38,267 nt of DNA from Methylobacterium symbioticum. GTDB taxonomy: Bacteria > Pseudomonadota > Alphaproteobacteria > Rhizobiales > Beijerinckiaceae. The notes beneath the pieces were generated by a model. That model had not been told where the DNA came from. It was given only the letters and a program-made list of their open reading frames with translations, and did no database searches. Below, one piece after another: positions 25,160 to 33,675 of this stretch; the first letter of the stretch is position 1, and each line of letters begins with the position of its first letter. Where the stretch lies: positions 1 through 38,267 of the forward strand of contig NZ_CABFPH010000052.1 of assembly GCF_902141845.1 (NCBI RefSeq). The letters are read 5' to 3'. Position numbers and translations under genes: made by a program.

Positions 25160-26011
25160 TCAGAGGGCGGCGCGGGCCTTGGCGAGCCGGTCGAAGGCGG
25201 CGAGTTCCGCGAGGAGCGCCGGCATCGCCGTCAGCGGCACCATGTTCGGGCCGTCCGAGGGGGCGCGGTCGGGATCGGGATGGGTCTCGATGAACACGCC
25301 GGCCACGCCCACCGCCACGGCGGCGCGGGCGAGGACGGGGACGAACTCGCGCTGGCCGCCGGAGCTCGCCCCCTGCCCGCCCGGCTGCTGGACGGAATGG
25401 GTCGCGTCGAACACCACCGGCGCGCCCCCCGTCACCCGCGCCATGATCGGCAGGCTGCGCATGTCGGAGACGAGGGTATTGTAGCCGAAGGAGGCGCCGC
25501 GCTCGGTGACGATGACGTTCGGGTTGCCGGCCTGCGTGATCTTGGCGGCGACGTGGGCCATGTCCCAGGGGGCCAGGAACTGGCCCTTCTTGACGTTGAC
25601 GGCGCGGCCGGTGCGTGCCGCAGCGAGCAGCAGATCGGTCTGCCGGCAGAGGAAGGCCGGGATCTGCAGCACGTCCACCGCCTCGGCCACCGACGCGCAT
25701 TGCTCGGCCGCGTGCACGTCGGTGAGCACGGGCAGGCCGAGCGACTCGCGGATCTCGGCGAAGATCGGCAGCGCCCCCTCGAGGCCGAGGCCGCGCGCGG
25801 CGCTGCCCGAGGTGCGGTTCGCCTTGTCGAAGGAGGTCTTGAACACGAGGCCCATCCCGAGCCGCGCGGTCATCTCCTTCAGCGCCGCGGCGATCTCCAG
25901 GGCGTGGCTGCGGCCCTCGAGCTGGCAGGGACCGGCGATCAGGGCGAGCGGCAGGTGGTTGCCGAAGGCGGCGTCGCCGACGCGGACGGTGATGGGCTGT
26001 TCGTTCGACAT
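25160..26011 (-). CDS. kdsA: 3-deoxy-8-phosphooctulonate (KDO-8-P) synthase
   Basis: KdsA condenses phosphoenolpyruvate with arabinose-5-phosphate to make KDO-8-P for lipopolysaccharide. The 283-residue protein shows LIAGPCQLEGRSHALEIA, VFKTSFDKANRTSGSAARG, GLEGALPIFAEIRESLGLPV, LTDVHAAEQC and VFDATHSVQQPGGQG. Cys29 in AGPCQLE, where the E. coli enzyme has Asn, marks the metal-dependent class. An AGAGG site precedes the ATG. It lies 9 bases downstream of a secreted-protein gene on the same strand, so the two are probably co-transcribed. In many alphaproteobacteria kdsA lies near eno; here queF and a methyltransferase separate them. Confidence 0.97.
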   Translation of the reverse strand: MSNEQPITVRVGDAAFGNHLPLALIAGPCQLEGRSHALEIAAALKEMTARLGMGLVFKTSFDKANRTSGSAARGLGLEGALPIFAEIRESLGLPVLTDVHAAEQCASVAEAVDVLQIPAFLCRQTDLLLAAARTGRAVNVKKGQFLAPWDMAHVAAKITQAGNPNVIVTERGASFGYNTLVSDMRSLPIMARVTGGAPVVFDATHSVQQPGGQGASSGGQREFVPVLARAAVAVGVAGVFIETHPDPDRAPSDGPNMVPLTAMPALLAELAAFDRLAKARAAL

Positions 26012-26020
26012 GCGCTGCCT

Positions 26021-26521
26021 CTAGCCGGCCCGGGCCTTGTGCGGAAGGTGCGCCTTGCGATGCAGGATGGTGCCGCGCTCCGCCGCGACGACGCAGACGG
26101 TCAGGAGCCCGGCGAGGCTGTCGGCGCGCGGACCCGTCTCGCAGCGGAGCGCGAGGCGGCCGTCCCGGCCCTGGACCGCTGCGGAGGCGAGCAGCGAATC
26201 CTGGTGGAGGCGCCGCGCCAGGATTTCCGCCCGCTCCGCATCGGCACCCGCGAGGGCCTGCGCGGCCAGGCCGACCAGGGCGAAGAAGCGGGCGATCGGC
26301 TCCCGGTCGAGGGCGCCGAGCACGATCCGGCGCGGCGCCCGGCAATCGAGGCTCATCCGTTCCGCATCCGCCGCCCGGAACACCGCGCCCGGCTCGGCGC
26401 GACCGGCGAGCGAGGCTCCGGTGACGCGGATCACCCGGGCGGTGAGCGCGTCGCAGGATTCCGCGCGCGCCGGGGCGGCGGCGAGGCAGGCGAGGACGAG
26501 GAGGAGCGGACCGGCACGCAT
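26021..26521 (-). CDS. Secreted hypothetical protein upstream of kdsA
   Basis: The 166-residue protein has a signal peptide, MRAGPLLLVLACLAAAPARA, with cleavage before ESCDALT. The mature part has three cysteines, of which one pair (Cys23 and Cys59) could form a disulfide. It contains the stretches VFRAADAERMSLDCRAPRRI and LGALDREPIARFFALVGLAA, and a His/Lys-rich end. It is probably periplasmic. No family is recognised. The 9-base gap to kdsA suggests a shared transcript; this says nothing firm about function. Confidence 0.7.
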   Translation of the reverse strand: MRAGPLLLVLACLAAAPARAESCDALTARVIRVTGASLAGRAEPGAVFRAADAERMSLDCRAPRRIVLGALDREPIARFFALVGLAAQALAGADAERAEILARRLHQDSLLASAAVQGRDGRLALRCETGPRADSLAGLLTVCVVAAERGTILHRKAHLPHKARAG

Positions 26522-26565
26522 GGTCCCGGTTTAGACCGGTCCCGCCCGCCGGGGAACCGCGGCGA

Positions 26566-27030
26566 TCAGGCCGGGTCCCAGTCGCCGGTCGCGATGCGGC
26601 GGACCAGGGCGGTGGGCAGATCCGCCGAGCCGGTACCCGCGATGCTGGCCGCGGTGTCGACCGCCCGGTAGATCCGGCCGCCCTCGGCCACCTGCGGCGC
26701 CACGTTCTGCGGGCGGATCGTGATCTCGCGCTTCTTCCCGTCCGCACCCTGGCAGGAGCGGTAGCGCGGCTGGTTGGTGGTCGCGGCCGCGCTCTGGGCA
26801 CTGCGGATCCGCTCCCTGTCCTGGCGGTCGAGAGCGGTCAGGACCGCGCAGCCGACGCCGCCCACCGCGCCGCCGATCAGCGTACCAATCACGGCGCCGC
26901 CGATCGTCGCGGTGGCGCATTTTGCGACGGCATCGTCGATCGCGGACCCGACCGGGACGGGAAGGCAGGCGGCGGCGAGGAGCACCAGCCCCCCTCCGAA
27001 TCCTCGCGAACGCGCCCCGCGCGGCACCAC
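26566..27030 (-). CDS. Glycine-zipper-containing envelope protein, hypothetical
   Basis: The 154-residue protein starts at one of two tandem GTG codons (27030 or 27027). It has a basic N terminus, a hydrophobic segment ending in Cys (GGGLVLLAAACLP), then a Gly-rich hydrophobic segment, TIGGAVIGTLIGGAVGGVGC, at about 42-61. A charged region follows (LDRQDRERIRSAQSAAATTN) and a C-terminal domain with REITIRPQNVAPQV. It may be a lipoprotein or a membrane-inserted envelope protein. The start region can fold into a hairpin that would hide the start codons. Confidence 0.6.
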   Translation of the reverse strand: MVPRGARSRGFGGGLVLLAAACLPVPVGSAIDDAVAKCATATIGGAVIGTLIGGAVGGVGCAVLTALDRQDRERIRSAQSAAATTNQPRYRSCQGADGKKREITIRPQNVAPQVAEGGRIYRAVDTAASIAGTGSADLPTALVRRIATGDWDPA

Positions 27031-27050
27031 CTGATTTCAGACCTCAGGTG
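27028..27050 (-). promoter_or_regulatory. Hairpin covering the start codon of the glycine-zipper gene
   Basis: On the minus strand CACCTGA (27050-27044) and TCAGGTG (27034-27028) are perfectly complementary across a 9-base loop. The downstream arm contains the AGG of the likely ribosome-binding site and the first GTG. Another CCTGA occurs 20 bases further upstream and could compete for pairing. Translational control is possible. Confidence 0.4.
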
Positions 27051-27159
27051 TAATTATAAACTTCAGGTTAAGAAACCGTCGATCGATCGGCGGCTCTTCG
27101 GGCGGGCGAGCGCGACGGCGGCAACCGCGTGTGGCCGGAATGCCATCCTGCCCGCATGG

Positions 27160-27193
27160 GCGAGGCGCCGCCCGTCGCCGGGGGGCGCCTCGC
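27160..27193 (-). terminator. Terminator downstream of the DegP-type protease gene
   Basis: GCGAGGCGCC (27160-27169) and GGCGCCTCGC (27184-27193) form a perfect 10-bp stem with a GC-rich 14-base loop. It lies 42 bases beyond the protease stop codon. It lacks a T run. Confidence 0.55.
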
Positions 27194-27234
27194 TTCATGT
27201 TCTGTCAGGGCTGCCGAGTTCGGCCGTCCCCGGA

Positions 27235-28770
27235 TCAGCCGGCCTTGCTCAGCGACACCGCGACGAAGCGGGTGACGCCCTTGCCGTTCTTGATCCGCAT
27301 CAGCACCGCCTTGCGGCCCGAGGCTTCGGCGGCGCGGATCTGCGCGGTGACGTCGGAGGGCCGCGACACGCTCTTGCCGCCGACATCGAGGATCAGGTCG
27401 CCCTGCTCGATGCCCTTGGCCGCCGCCGGCCCGTCCGGATCGACCTCGACCACCGCCACGCCCTGGTCGGCGAGGCCGACATCCGCGGCCGGGGCGAGGT
27501 TGAGGCCCAGACGCGGCTGGCCGTTGGCACCGTCGCTGTCCCGGGTCGCCACCTTGGTGCCGTCGGCCGGCAGCGCGCCCAGCGTGATCGTGGCGGTATC
27601 CGCCTTGCCCCCGCGCAGATAGGCGAGGTCCACCTTGGCGCCGGGCTTCAGGCCGGCGATCTTGCGCGACAGCTCGCGGGCGTCGTTGACCGGCTCGCCG
27701 TTCACCTTCTCGATCACGTCGCCGGACTTCAGGCCGGCCTTGGCGGCGGGCGTGCCGTCCTCGGCATGATCGACCAGGGCGCCCTTGGGCTTGTCGAGGC
27801 CGAGGCCCTCGGCGATGTCCTGCGTCACCGGCTGGACCTGCACGCCGAGATAGCCGCGGGCGACCTTGCCGTCCGTGCGGAGCTGCTCGACCACCGCCTG
27901 CACCGTCTCGGCGGGAATCGCGAAGGCGAGGCCGACGCTGCCGCCCGACGGCGAGGCGATCGCGGTGTTCACGCCGACGACCTCGCCGTTGACGTTGAAG
28001 GTGGGGCCGCCCGAATTGCCCTTGTTGATCGGCGCGTCGATCTGCAGGAAGTCGTCGTAGGGGCCGGCGCCGATGTCGCGGCCGCGGGCCGAGACGATGC
28101 CGGCCGTCACCGTGCCGCCGAGGCCGAACGGGTTGCCGATCGCCACCACCCAGTCGCCGACGCGCGGCGCGCCCTTGCCGAACTGGACATAGGGGTAGGA
28201 ACCCGGCTCGTTGATCTTGAGGAGCGCGATGTCGGTCTTCGAATCCTTGCCGATCACCTTGGCGTCGAGGGTGCGGCCGTCATCCAGGGTGACCTGCACG
28301 GTCTTGGCATGGTCGACCACGTGGTTGTTGGTCACCACGTAGCCGTCGGCCGAGATGACGAAGCCGGAGCCCACGGCGCCGCGGCTGCCCTGGCGCTGCT
28401 GGGGCGTCCCGGGCTGGCCGTTCTGCCCGAAGCGGCGGAAGAACTCGCGCAGCTGCGGGGGCACGTTCTGCATCCCGCGCCCGCCCGGCCCGCCCTGGCC
28501 CGCGCTGTCGTCGTCGTCCGCGCTCGCCGTGTCGTCGAGCTTCACCTTCACCGAGACGACGCCGGGCTTCACCTTGTCGACGATGTTGGCGAAGGAGCCC
28601 GGCGGATGCTCGGGCGCCTCGATCGGGGTCTTCGGCAGGGCCTGAGCCTGGGCGGGGGTGGCGGAGGGCAGGTAGGCGCTACCGACGGCGCCGCCTGCGA
28701 CCAGAGCGGCGGCGGCGACGGAGGCAAGGGCACGGCGCGCGGGGCGACCGGAGGGACGGGGCTCGGACAT
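27235..28770 (-). CDS. Periplasmic serine protease, DegP/HtrA (Do) family
   Basis: Do-family proteases degrade or chaperone misfolded envelope proteins. The 511-residue protein has a long basic N terminus and a signal or anchor segment (ALASVAAAALVAGGAVGSAY). The trypsin-like domain follows, with the triad His150 (VVTNNHVVDHA), Asp180 (DSKTDIALLKI) and Ser253 (NKGNSGGPTFNV). Two PDZ domains follow: the first around GYLGVQVQPVTQDIAEGLGL and AAKAGLKSGDVIEKVNGEPV, the second around LGLNLAPAADVG and GIEQGDLILDVGGKSV. An acidic Gly-rich linker (ADDDDSAGQGG) precedes the protease domain. The long form with two PDZ domains fits DegP/MucD rather than DegS. It is followed by a hairpin terminator. Confidence 0.95.
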   Translation of the reverse strand: MSEPRPSGRPARRALASVAAAALVAGGAVGSAYLPSATPAQAQALPKTPIEAPEHPPGSFANIVDKVKPGVVSVKVKLDDTASADDDDSAGQGGPGGRGMQNVPPQLREFFRRFGQNGQPGTPQQRQGSRGAVGSGFVISADGYVVTNNHVVDHAKTVQVTLDDGRTLDAKVIGKDSKTDIALLKINEPGSYPYVQFGKGAPRVGDWVVAIGNPFGLGGTVTAGIVSARGRDIGAGPYDDFLQIDAPINKGNSGGPTFNVNGEVVGVNTAIASPSGGSVGLAFAIPAETVQAVVEQLRTDGKVARGYLGVQVQPVTQDIAEGLGLDKPKGALVDHAEDGTPAAKAGLKSGDVIEKVNGEPVNDARELSRKIAGLKPGAKVDLAYLRGGKADTATITLGALPADGTKVATRDSDGANGQPRLGLNLAPAADVGLADQGVAVVEVDPDGPAAAKGIEQGDLILDVGGKSVSRPSDVTAQIRAAEASGRKAVLMRIKNGKGVTRFVAVSLSKAG

Positions 28771-29094
28771 GGGGGCTCAACCTCTCGGGACGGATCGGGA
28801 CGACGCCGGCTCACGCGGCGGTCGATGCGATCGGTCTAGAGGGCGGCCCCTGACCCGGTCGTGGCGGTCGGATTACGATTTGGACAGGTTGCGCTGCCTC
28901 GGCGGAGCCCGGCCGTCCGCCGTGCCGGCCCGCATCCGGACGCGCGACGCCGGCCACCGGCATGTGGAACAGATCCGCGCTGCGGCTGCCCGTTACGCTT
29001 TGTTACGGATCGTGGGACGATGATCCTCGCGATCCGGCGGGCGGTCTCGACCCGGCCGGGTTCCGGCGCGTGACGCCTTGTGAGGACTGGAACG
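28771..29094. other. Intergenic region between degP-like and small secreted gene
   Basis: The 324 bases hold the promoters of two divergent genes. GTTACG occurs twice at 28992-29007, separated by CTTT. A GGAAC...CGTT pair at 28966 and 28991 has 20 bases between the elements, too long for a normal EcfG promoter. No reading frame or RNA is supported. Confidence 0.4.
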
Positions 29095-29472
29095 ATGAGA
29101 CAGCTGCTCGCGGTTGCCGTTCTTCTCGGTGCGACCGTCGGCGCGGGGGCGACCGAGATCCCCAAACTTCACCCGGGCGCCTTCGATGGATATTCTGCCG
29201 CGACCGGCCGAGCCAAGGCGAGGCCGTCGAAGCGAAAGCCCCATCCCGCCAAGGCGATCGACACGCGGCGCTACGATGATGGCCTCGCCGCTGGAAAGCC
29301 CGACCATCTGAGGCTGGGCTACCGGAATGGGGCAGGCCTCTACGTGCCGCCCGATTATTCCACGAATCCGCGCGGGCCTCGGGACGGTTTCGGAGGGCCG
29401 ATCAGCGAGCCGTCCAGCAGTTTCGGCAGCGCCCCCACGCTCTTCAACGGTCCACTCGGCACCCGTCGATAA
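29095..29472 (+). CDS. Small secreted hypothetical protein
   Basis: The 125-residue protein has a signal peptide, MRQLLAVAVLLGATVGAGAT, with cleavage near GAGA. The mature part has a basic stretch (RAKARPSKRKPHPAK) and a region with aromatic and Gly/Pro residues (LRLGYRNGAGLYVPPDYSTN), ending in SSFGSAPTLFNGPLGTRR. GAGG at 29082-29085 precedes the ATG; a GTG five codons earlier is possible but less likely. It is exported, with no recognised domain. Confidence 0.7.
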   Translation: MRQLLAVAVLLGATVGAGATEIPKLHPGAFDGYSAATGRAKARPSKRKPHPAKAIDTRRYDDGLAAGKPDHLRLGYRNGAGLYVPPDYSTNPRGPRDGFGGPISEPSSSFGSAPTLFNGPLGTRR

Positions 29473-29549
29473 GACGGCCGGCGCTCCGCCTTGGCCAATC
29501 CGCGCCGATCGCGCACACAGCGCCCGCAACCTGAGCGGAGACGCGCATC

Positions 29550-29864
29550 GTGGCCTGGATCATCCTGTTCGTCGCCGGCCTCCTCGAGACCGGCTGGGCG
29601 ATCGGCCTGAAATACACCGCGGGCTTCACCAAGCCCCTGCCCTCGGTGCTGACGCTCGCCACCATGGCGGCGAGCGTGGTGCTGCTGTCGATCGCGCTGC
29701 GGACGCTGCCCGGGGGCACGGGCTACGCGGTCTGGACCGGGATCGGCGCGGTCGGCACCGCGCTCCTCGGGATCGTGCTGTTCGATGAGCCGGCGACCGC
29801 CGCCCGCCTCGCCTGCATCGGGCTGATCGTGGCGGGGATCGCCGGGCTCAAGTTCGTGTCGTGA
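29550..29864 (+). CDS. SMR-family exporter, SugE/Gdx-like
   Basis: The 104-residue protein has four membrane helices. The proton- and substrate-coupling glutamate is Glu13 in VAGLLETGWAIGLKYTAGF. The pattern GTGYAVWTGIGAVGTALLGI in helix 3 and the Trp-Ala pair after Glu13 match the SugE/Gdx branch, whose known members export guanidinium, rather than the EmrE multidrug branch. It starts at GTG 29550 with GGAG upstream. I see no guanidine riboswitch in the 77-base leader, and only one SMR gene is present, so it probably works as a homodimer. The gene is followed by a dispersed repeat whose hairpin may terminate it. Confidence 0.92.
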   Translation: MAWIILFVAGLLETGWAIGLKYTAGFTKPLPSVLTLATMAASVVLLSIALRTLPGGTGYAVWTGIGAVGTALLGIVLFDEPATAARLACIGLIVAGIAGLKFVS

Positions 29865-29871
29865 GCCGGCC

Positions 29872-29976
29872 TGGAGCCGGTCCCGATCGCGCTGCAATCG
29901 GGACCGGCTCCAAGTCCTTGTGGTGACGCGCTCTCTTTCGCCGAACCGGGATCCACTTCGGCTTGAGAGCGCTCTA
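29872..29976 (+). repeat. Dispersed ~100-bp repeat, copy A
   Basis: The element begins with a perfect 15-bp stem, GGAGCCGGTCCCGAT (29873-29887) and ATCGGGACCGGCTCC (29897-29911), with a 9-base loop. It continues through GCGCTCTCTTTCGCCGAACC and GGGATCC to the palindrome AGAGCGCTCT. The outermost CTA (29974-29976) is the valS stop codon. It separates convergent SMR and valS genes and is likely to terminate both. Confidence 0.8.
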
Positions 29977-32688
29977 CCCTTCGAGCCGCGCCAGGGCCTC
30001 CCGGAGCTTGCCGAGGCGCTCGATCTCGGCGTCGCGGCGCTCGCGGTTCTCCTCGACGATCTCTTCGGGCGCGCGCGCCACGAAATCGGCATTGCCGAGC
30101 TTGGCCTCGATCTTCCGGATCTCGCCCTCCGCCTTCACCGCCTCCTTCTGCAGGCGCGAGACCTCGGCGGCGAGATCGACGATGCCCTCCAGCGGCAGGG
30201 CCGCGACGCTGCCGCGCACGAGGAGCTGGACCGAGTTCTTCGGCGCCGAATCCGCGAAGCTGATCTCGGAGAGGCGGGCGAGGCGCACCAGCGTGTCGCG
30301 CCAGGCGGCGACGCGGGCGCGCACGGCCTCGCTCGCGCCGACGAGGACGAGGGGCACCTGCGCGGCGGCCGGCACGCTGGTCTCCGAGCGGGCCGAGCGC
30401 ACCTCCGAGACGAGGTCGACCACGAAGCCGACCTCGGCCTCGGCCTCGGCATCCGCGAGGCCGGCGAGATCCGGCCAGGGCGCCAGCGCCAGCATGCCGC
30501 GCTCCGGGATGGCCTCGCCCTTGATCGCCCAGAGCTCCTCCGTGAGAAAGGGCATGAACGGGTGCAGGAGCTTGGCGATCTGGTCGATCAGGAAGGCGAT
30601 GCTCGCCTGCGTCTCGGCCTTGAGGCCCGCATCGACGCCCTCGCCCTGCAGCACGGGCTTGGCCAGCTCCAGGTACCAGTCGCAGAAGATGTTCCAGACG
30701 AAGCGGTAGGCGGCGGTGGCCGCGTCGTTGAAGCGGTAGGCGTCGAGCGCCGCCTCGACCTCGGCGACGGCGCGGGCGGCCTCGCCCAGCGCCCAGCGGT
30801 TCACGGGCTGGCGCACCGCGTCCGGCCGGAAGGCCGGGTCGAGGCGGCAGCCGTTCAGCTCGGCGAAGCGGGCGGCGTTCCAGAGCTTCGTCGCGAAGTT
30901 GCGGTAGCCCTCGACGCGGTTGACCGCGAGCTTGATGTCGCGGCCCTGCGCCGCCATCGCGGCGAGGGTGAAGCGCAGCGCGTCGGCGCCGTACTGGTCG
31001 ATCAGCCCGAGCGGATCGACCACGTTGCCCTTCGACTTCGACATCTTGGCGCCCGACGCGTCGCGCACCAGGGTGTGCAGGTAGACGGTCGAGAACGGGA
31101 CCTGATCGGTGACGTGGAGGCCGAGCATCATCATGCGGGCGACCCAGAAGAACAGGATGTCCTTGCCGGTCACCAGGGTGTTGGTCGGGTAGAAGCGCGC
31201 CAGCTCCGGCGTGCTCTCCGGCCAGCCCAGCGTCGAGAACGGCCAGAGGCCGGAGGAGAACCAGGTGTCGAGGACGTCGGGGTCGCGGGTGAGCGCGACG
31301 TCGCGGCCGCGCGCGGCCCGCGCCTTCTCCAACGCCTCGGCCTCGTCATGGGCGACGTAGATGCCGCCCTCGTCATCGTACCAGACCGGGATCTGATGGC
31401 CCCACCAGAGCTGGCGCGAGATGCACCAGGGCTCGATGTTCTCCAGCCACTGGAAGAAGATCTTCTCGTAGTTGTCCGGCACGAACCGCGTCTGGCCGTC
31501 GCGCACCGCCTGGAGGGCGCGCTCGGCGAGCGGCTTGACGTTCACGTACCACTGGTCGGTGAGGTAGGGCTCGATCACCACGTTCGAGCGGTCGCCATGC
31601 GGCACGGCATGGGTGTTCGGCTCGATCTGCCGGAGCCGGCCGCGCTCCTCCATCAGGGCGACGACGCGCTTGCGCGCCTCGAACCGGTCGAGGCCGTGCA
31701 GCGCCAGCGTCTCGGGCTCGGGCTGGGCGTCGGCCAGGAAGGCTTCGTTGCCGGCGATGAGGATGCGCGCCTCGGCGTCGAGGATGTTGATGAGCGCGCA
31801 GCCGTGCCGCTTGCCGACCTCGAAGTCGTTGAAGTCGTGGGCCGGGGTGATCTTCACCGCGCCGGTCCCCTTCTCGGGGTCGGAATACTCGTCGGCGACG
31901 ATCGGGATCAGCCGGCCGACGAGCGGCAGGCGGACCTTGCGGCCGACCAGGGCGGTGTAGCGGGCATCCTCCGGATGCACCGCGACGGCGGTGTCGCCGA
32001 GCATGGTCTCGGGCCGGGTCGTCGCCACGGTGATGATGTCGCCCGTCTCCGCGCCGGATTCGTCGACGACCGGGTAGTCGAAGTGCCAGAGGTTGCCCTT
32101 GGTCTCGATCTGCTGGACCTCGAGGTCCGAGATCGCGGTCTGGAACTTCGGGTCCCAGTTCACGAGGCGCTTGTCGCGGTAGATCAGCCCCTGCGCGTGC
32201 AGATCCACGAAGACCTTGAGGACGGCCGCCGAGAGGCCCTCATCCATGGTGAAGCGCTCGCGCGACCAGTCGCAGGAGGCGCCGAGCCGCTTGAGCTGGT
32301 TGACGATGGCGCCGCCCGATTCCGCCTTCCAGGCCCAGACGCGCTCCAGGAAGGCCTCGCGGCCGAGCGTCCTGCGGTCCGGCTCGCCGTCCGCGGCGAG
32401 CTTGCGCTCCACCACCATCTGCGTGGCGATGCCGGCATGGTCCGTGCCCGGCTGCCAGAGCACGTCCTTGCCCCGCATCCGCTCGAAGCGGCAGAGGATG
32501 TCCTGCAGCGTGTTGTTGAGGGCGTGCCCCATATGGAGCGTGCCCGTCACGTTCGGCGGCGGGATGACGATGCAGAAGGGCTCGGCCCCCGCGCGCTCGG
32601 GCCGGCCGGCCCGGAAGGCCTGGGCGTCCTCCCAGGCTGCGGCGACGCGCGCCTCGACGGCGGCCGGGTCGAAGGTCTTGTCCATCAT
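29974..32688 (-). CDS. valS: Valyl-tRNA synthetase
   Basis: ValS charges tRNA-Val. The 904-residue protein, from ATG 32688, shows MMDKTFDPAAVEARVAAAWE, the HIGH-class motif PPPNVTGTLHMGHALNN (HMGH at 52-55), WQPGTDHAGIATQMVVE, the editing domain (TTRPETMLGDTAVAVHPED), and the KMSKS motif GAKMSKSKGNVVDPLGL around residue 546. It ends in the tRNA-binding coiled coil (VSRLQKEAVKAEGEIRKIEA). An ATG one codon later is equally possible, and an in-frame TTG at 32736 is less likely. It is downstream of popZ on the same strand. Its TAG stop forms the edge of a dispersed repeat. Confidence 0.97.
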   Translation of the reverse strand: MMDKTFDPAAVEARVAAAWEDAQAFRAGRPERAGAEPFCIVIPPPNVTGTLHMGHALNNTLQDILCRFERMRGKDVLWQPGTDHAGIATQMVVERKLAADGEPDRRTLGREAFLERVWAWKAESGGAIVNQLKRLGASCDWSRERFTMDEGLSAAVLKVFVDLHAQGLIYRDKRLVNWDPKFQTAISDLEVQQIETKGNLWHFDYPVVDESGAETGDIITVATTRPETMLGDTAVAVHPEDARYTALVGRKVRLPLVGRLIPIVADEYSDPEKGTGAVKITPAHDFNDFEVGKRHGCALINILDAEARILIAGNEAFLADAQPEPETLALHGLDRFEARKRVVALMEERGRLRQIEPNTHAVPHGDRSNVVIEPYLTDQWYVNVKPLAERALQAVRDGQTRFVPDNYEKIFFQWLENIEPWCISRQLWWGHQIPVWYDDEGGIYVAHDEAEALEKARAARGRDVALTRDPDVLDTWFSSGLWPFSTLGWPESTPELARFYPTNTLVTGKDILFFWVARMMMLGLHVTDQVPFSTVYLHTLVRDASGAKMSKSKGNVVDPLGLIDQYGADALRFTLAAMAAQGRDIKLAVNRVEGYRNFATKLWNAARFAELNGCRLDPAFRPDAVRQPVNRWALGEAARAVAEVEAALDAYRFNDAATAAYRFVWNIFCDWYLELAKPVLQGEGVDAGLKAETQASIAFLIDQIAKLLHPFMPFLTEELWAIKGEAIPERGMLALAPWPDLAGLADAEAEAEVGFVVDLVSEVRSARSETSVPAAAQVPLVLVGASEAVRARVAAWRDTLVRLARLSEISFADSAPKNSVQLLVRGSVAALPLEGIVDLAAEVSRLQKEAVKAEGEIRKIEAKLGNADFVARAPEEIVEENRERRDAEIERLGKLREALARLEG

Positions 32689-32812
32689 GGGAGGTGCGGG
32701 CCCGCGGGGCTGTCCTGAGGAAGTGCCCGCTTTCAACCCGCCGGGGGGCTCGCGTCAACACGCGGGCCCCGCCTTCCTGCGCGCTTCGGGCCGGCCGGCC
32801 CCGCCCCGGGGC

Positions 32813-33412
32813 TCAGCGGCCGCGCGACACCCGCTCGATCTCGGCGCGGACGAGGCGCTCGACCATCACGGGCAGGTTGTCGTCGAGCCAGGCCTTCAGC
32901 ATCGGGCGCAGCATGTCGGCGACGAGGTCGTCGAGCGTGCGGGCATTCCGCGACAGCACGGTGTGCGCGAGCATGTTGAAGGCGTTGCCGACACTGGCAT
33001 CGGTCTCGGACGAGGTCAGCGGCTCGGGCGGCACCTCGGGCGCGCGGGTCGGCTGAACCGGCGGCGGAGGCGGCGCCGCGGCGACCGGCGGGGGCGGCAA
33101 CTCCGGCTCGGGCTCGGCATCCGGCTCGACCACGATCGCGTCGAAATCCATCTCCGCGCTGCCGAAATCGATCGCGTCGAAATCGAGCGGCGTGGGCTTC
33201 GGTGCCGGGGCGGGCTCCGCGAACTCGGCGAGGTCGAGCACGTCCTCCGGCTCGGGCGGCGGCGCCGGGGCCTTGGCGGGCGGGGTCTCGGCCGGCTTGG
33301 CGGCCTGATCGTCGGCGATGATCCTGCGGATCGAGGCGAGGATCTCCTCCATCGAAGGCTCGTGGGCCTTCTCTGCCGTCTTGTCCTGAATCTTGGGGCT
33401 CGCTGCACTCAT
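32813..33412 (-). CDS. popZ: PopZ-like polar organising protein (DUF2497 family)
   Basis: PopZ forms a polymeric hub at cell poles in alphaproteobacteria. In Caulobacter it anchors the centromere complex through ParB. The 199-residue protein has the usual three parts. The first is an N-terminal helix, HEPSMEEILASIRRIIADD (18-35), which binds client proteins. The second is a Pro/Glu/Asp-rich disordered linker (about 36-138) with a small repeat (LDFDAIDF / MDFDAIVV). The third is the C-terminal oligomerisation helices, FNMLAHTVLSRNARTLDDLV and MLRPMLKAWLDDNLPVMVER. ATG 33412 is chosen because the N-terminal helix starts there; the open frame upstream is Arg-rich. The gene order next to valS and a tolC-family gene matches other alphaproteobacteria. 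Confidence 0.92.
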   Translation of the reverse strand: MSAASPKIQDKTAEKAHEPSMEEILASIRRIIADDQAAKPAETPPAKAPAPPPEPEDVLDLAEFAEPAPAPKPTPLDFDAIDFGSAEMDFDAIVVEPDAEPEPELPPPPVAAAPPPPPVQPTRAPEVPPEPLTSSETDASVGNAFNMLAHTVLSRNARTLDDLVADMLRPMLKAWLDDNLPVMVERLVRAEIERVSRGR

Positions 33413-33572
33413 CCGGACGGCGCTCGGGAACGGGATCGACGCAGGCCTGTCTGAGGCCGAGGGCAGTATTCCACGGCGGCTTCGCGGGACAAGCGCTTCG
33501 GGAGCACAGTTCAGGGAAAACACCCGGCGCCGTCGGAAAACATCTGGGGGCCGGGCCCGCCCGGAGGCGGAT

Positions 33573-33675
33573 CGAGGCCGGTTCCGATCGCGCCGCAATC
33601 GGGAACGGCTCTCAGCCTTGTTTCGACGCGCTCTCCTTCGCGGAACCGGCAACCCCGACCGCGGACAAGGCTCTA
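33573..33675 (+). repeat. Dispersed ~100-bp repeat, copy B
   Basis: It aligns with copy A over its whole length: GGCCGGTTCCGAT stem, a GCAATCGGGAACGGCTCT return arm, CAGCCTTGTTTCGACGCGCTC, GGAACCGGCA and a terminal GGCTCTA. The outermost CTA (33673-33675) is the stop codon of the TolC-family gene. It occupies the gap between tolC and popZ. Confidence 0.78.

Noticed and set aside
28966..28994. EcfG-type general stress promoter (GGAAC ... CGTT)
   Set aside because: The spacer is 20 bases; functional EcfG promoters have about 16-18.
29473..29549. Guanidine riboswitch ahead of the SugE-like gene
   Set aside because: No recognisable ykkC, mini-ykkC or guanidine-III pattern is present in the short leader.
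29920..32718. A 932-codon plus-strand open frame opposite valS
   Set aside because: It is composed of repetitive Arg/Asp/Leu/Gly strings and mirrors valS, which carries both synthetase signature motifs.
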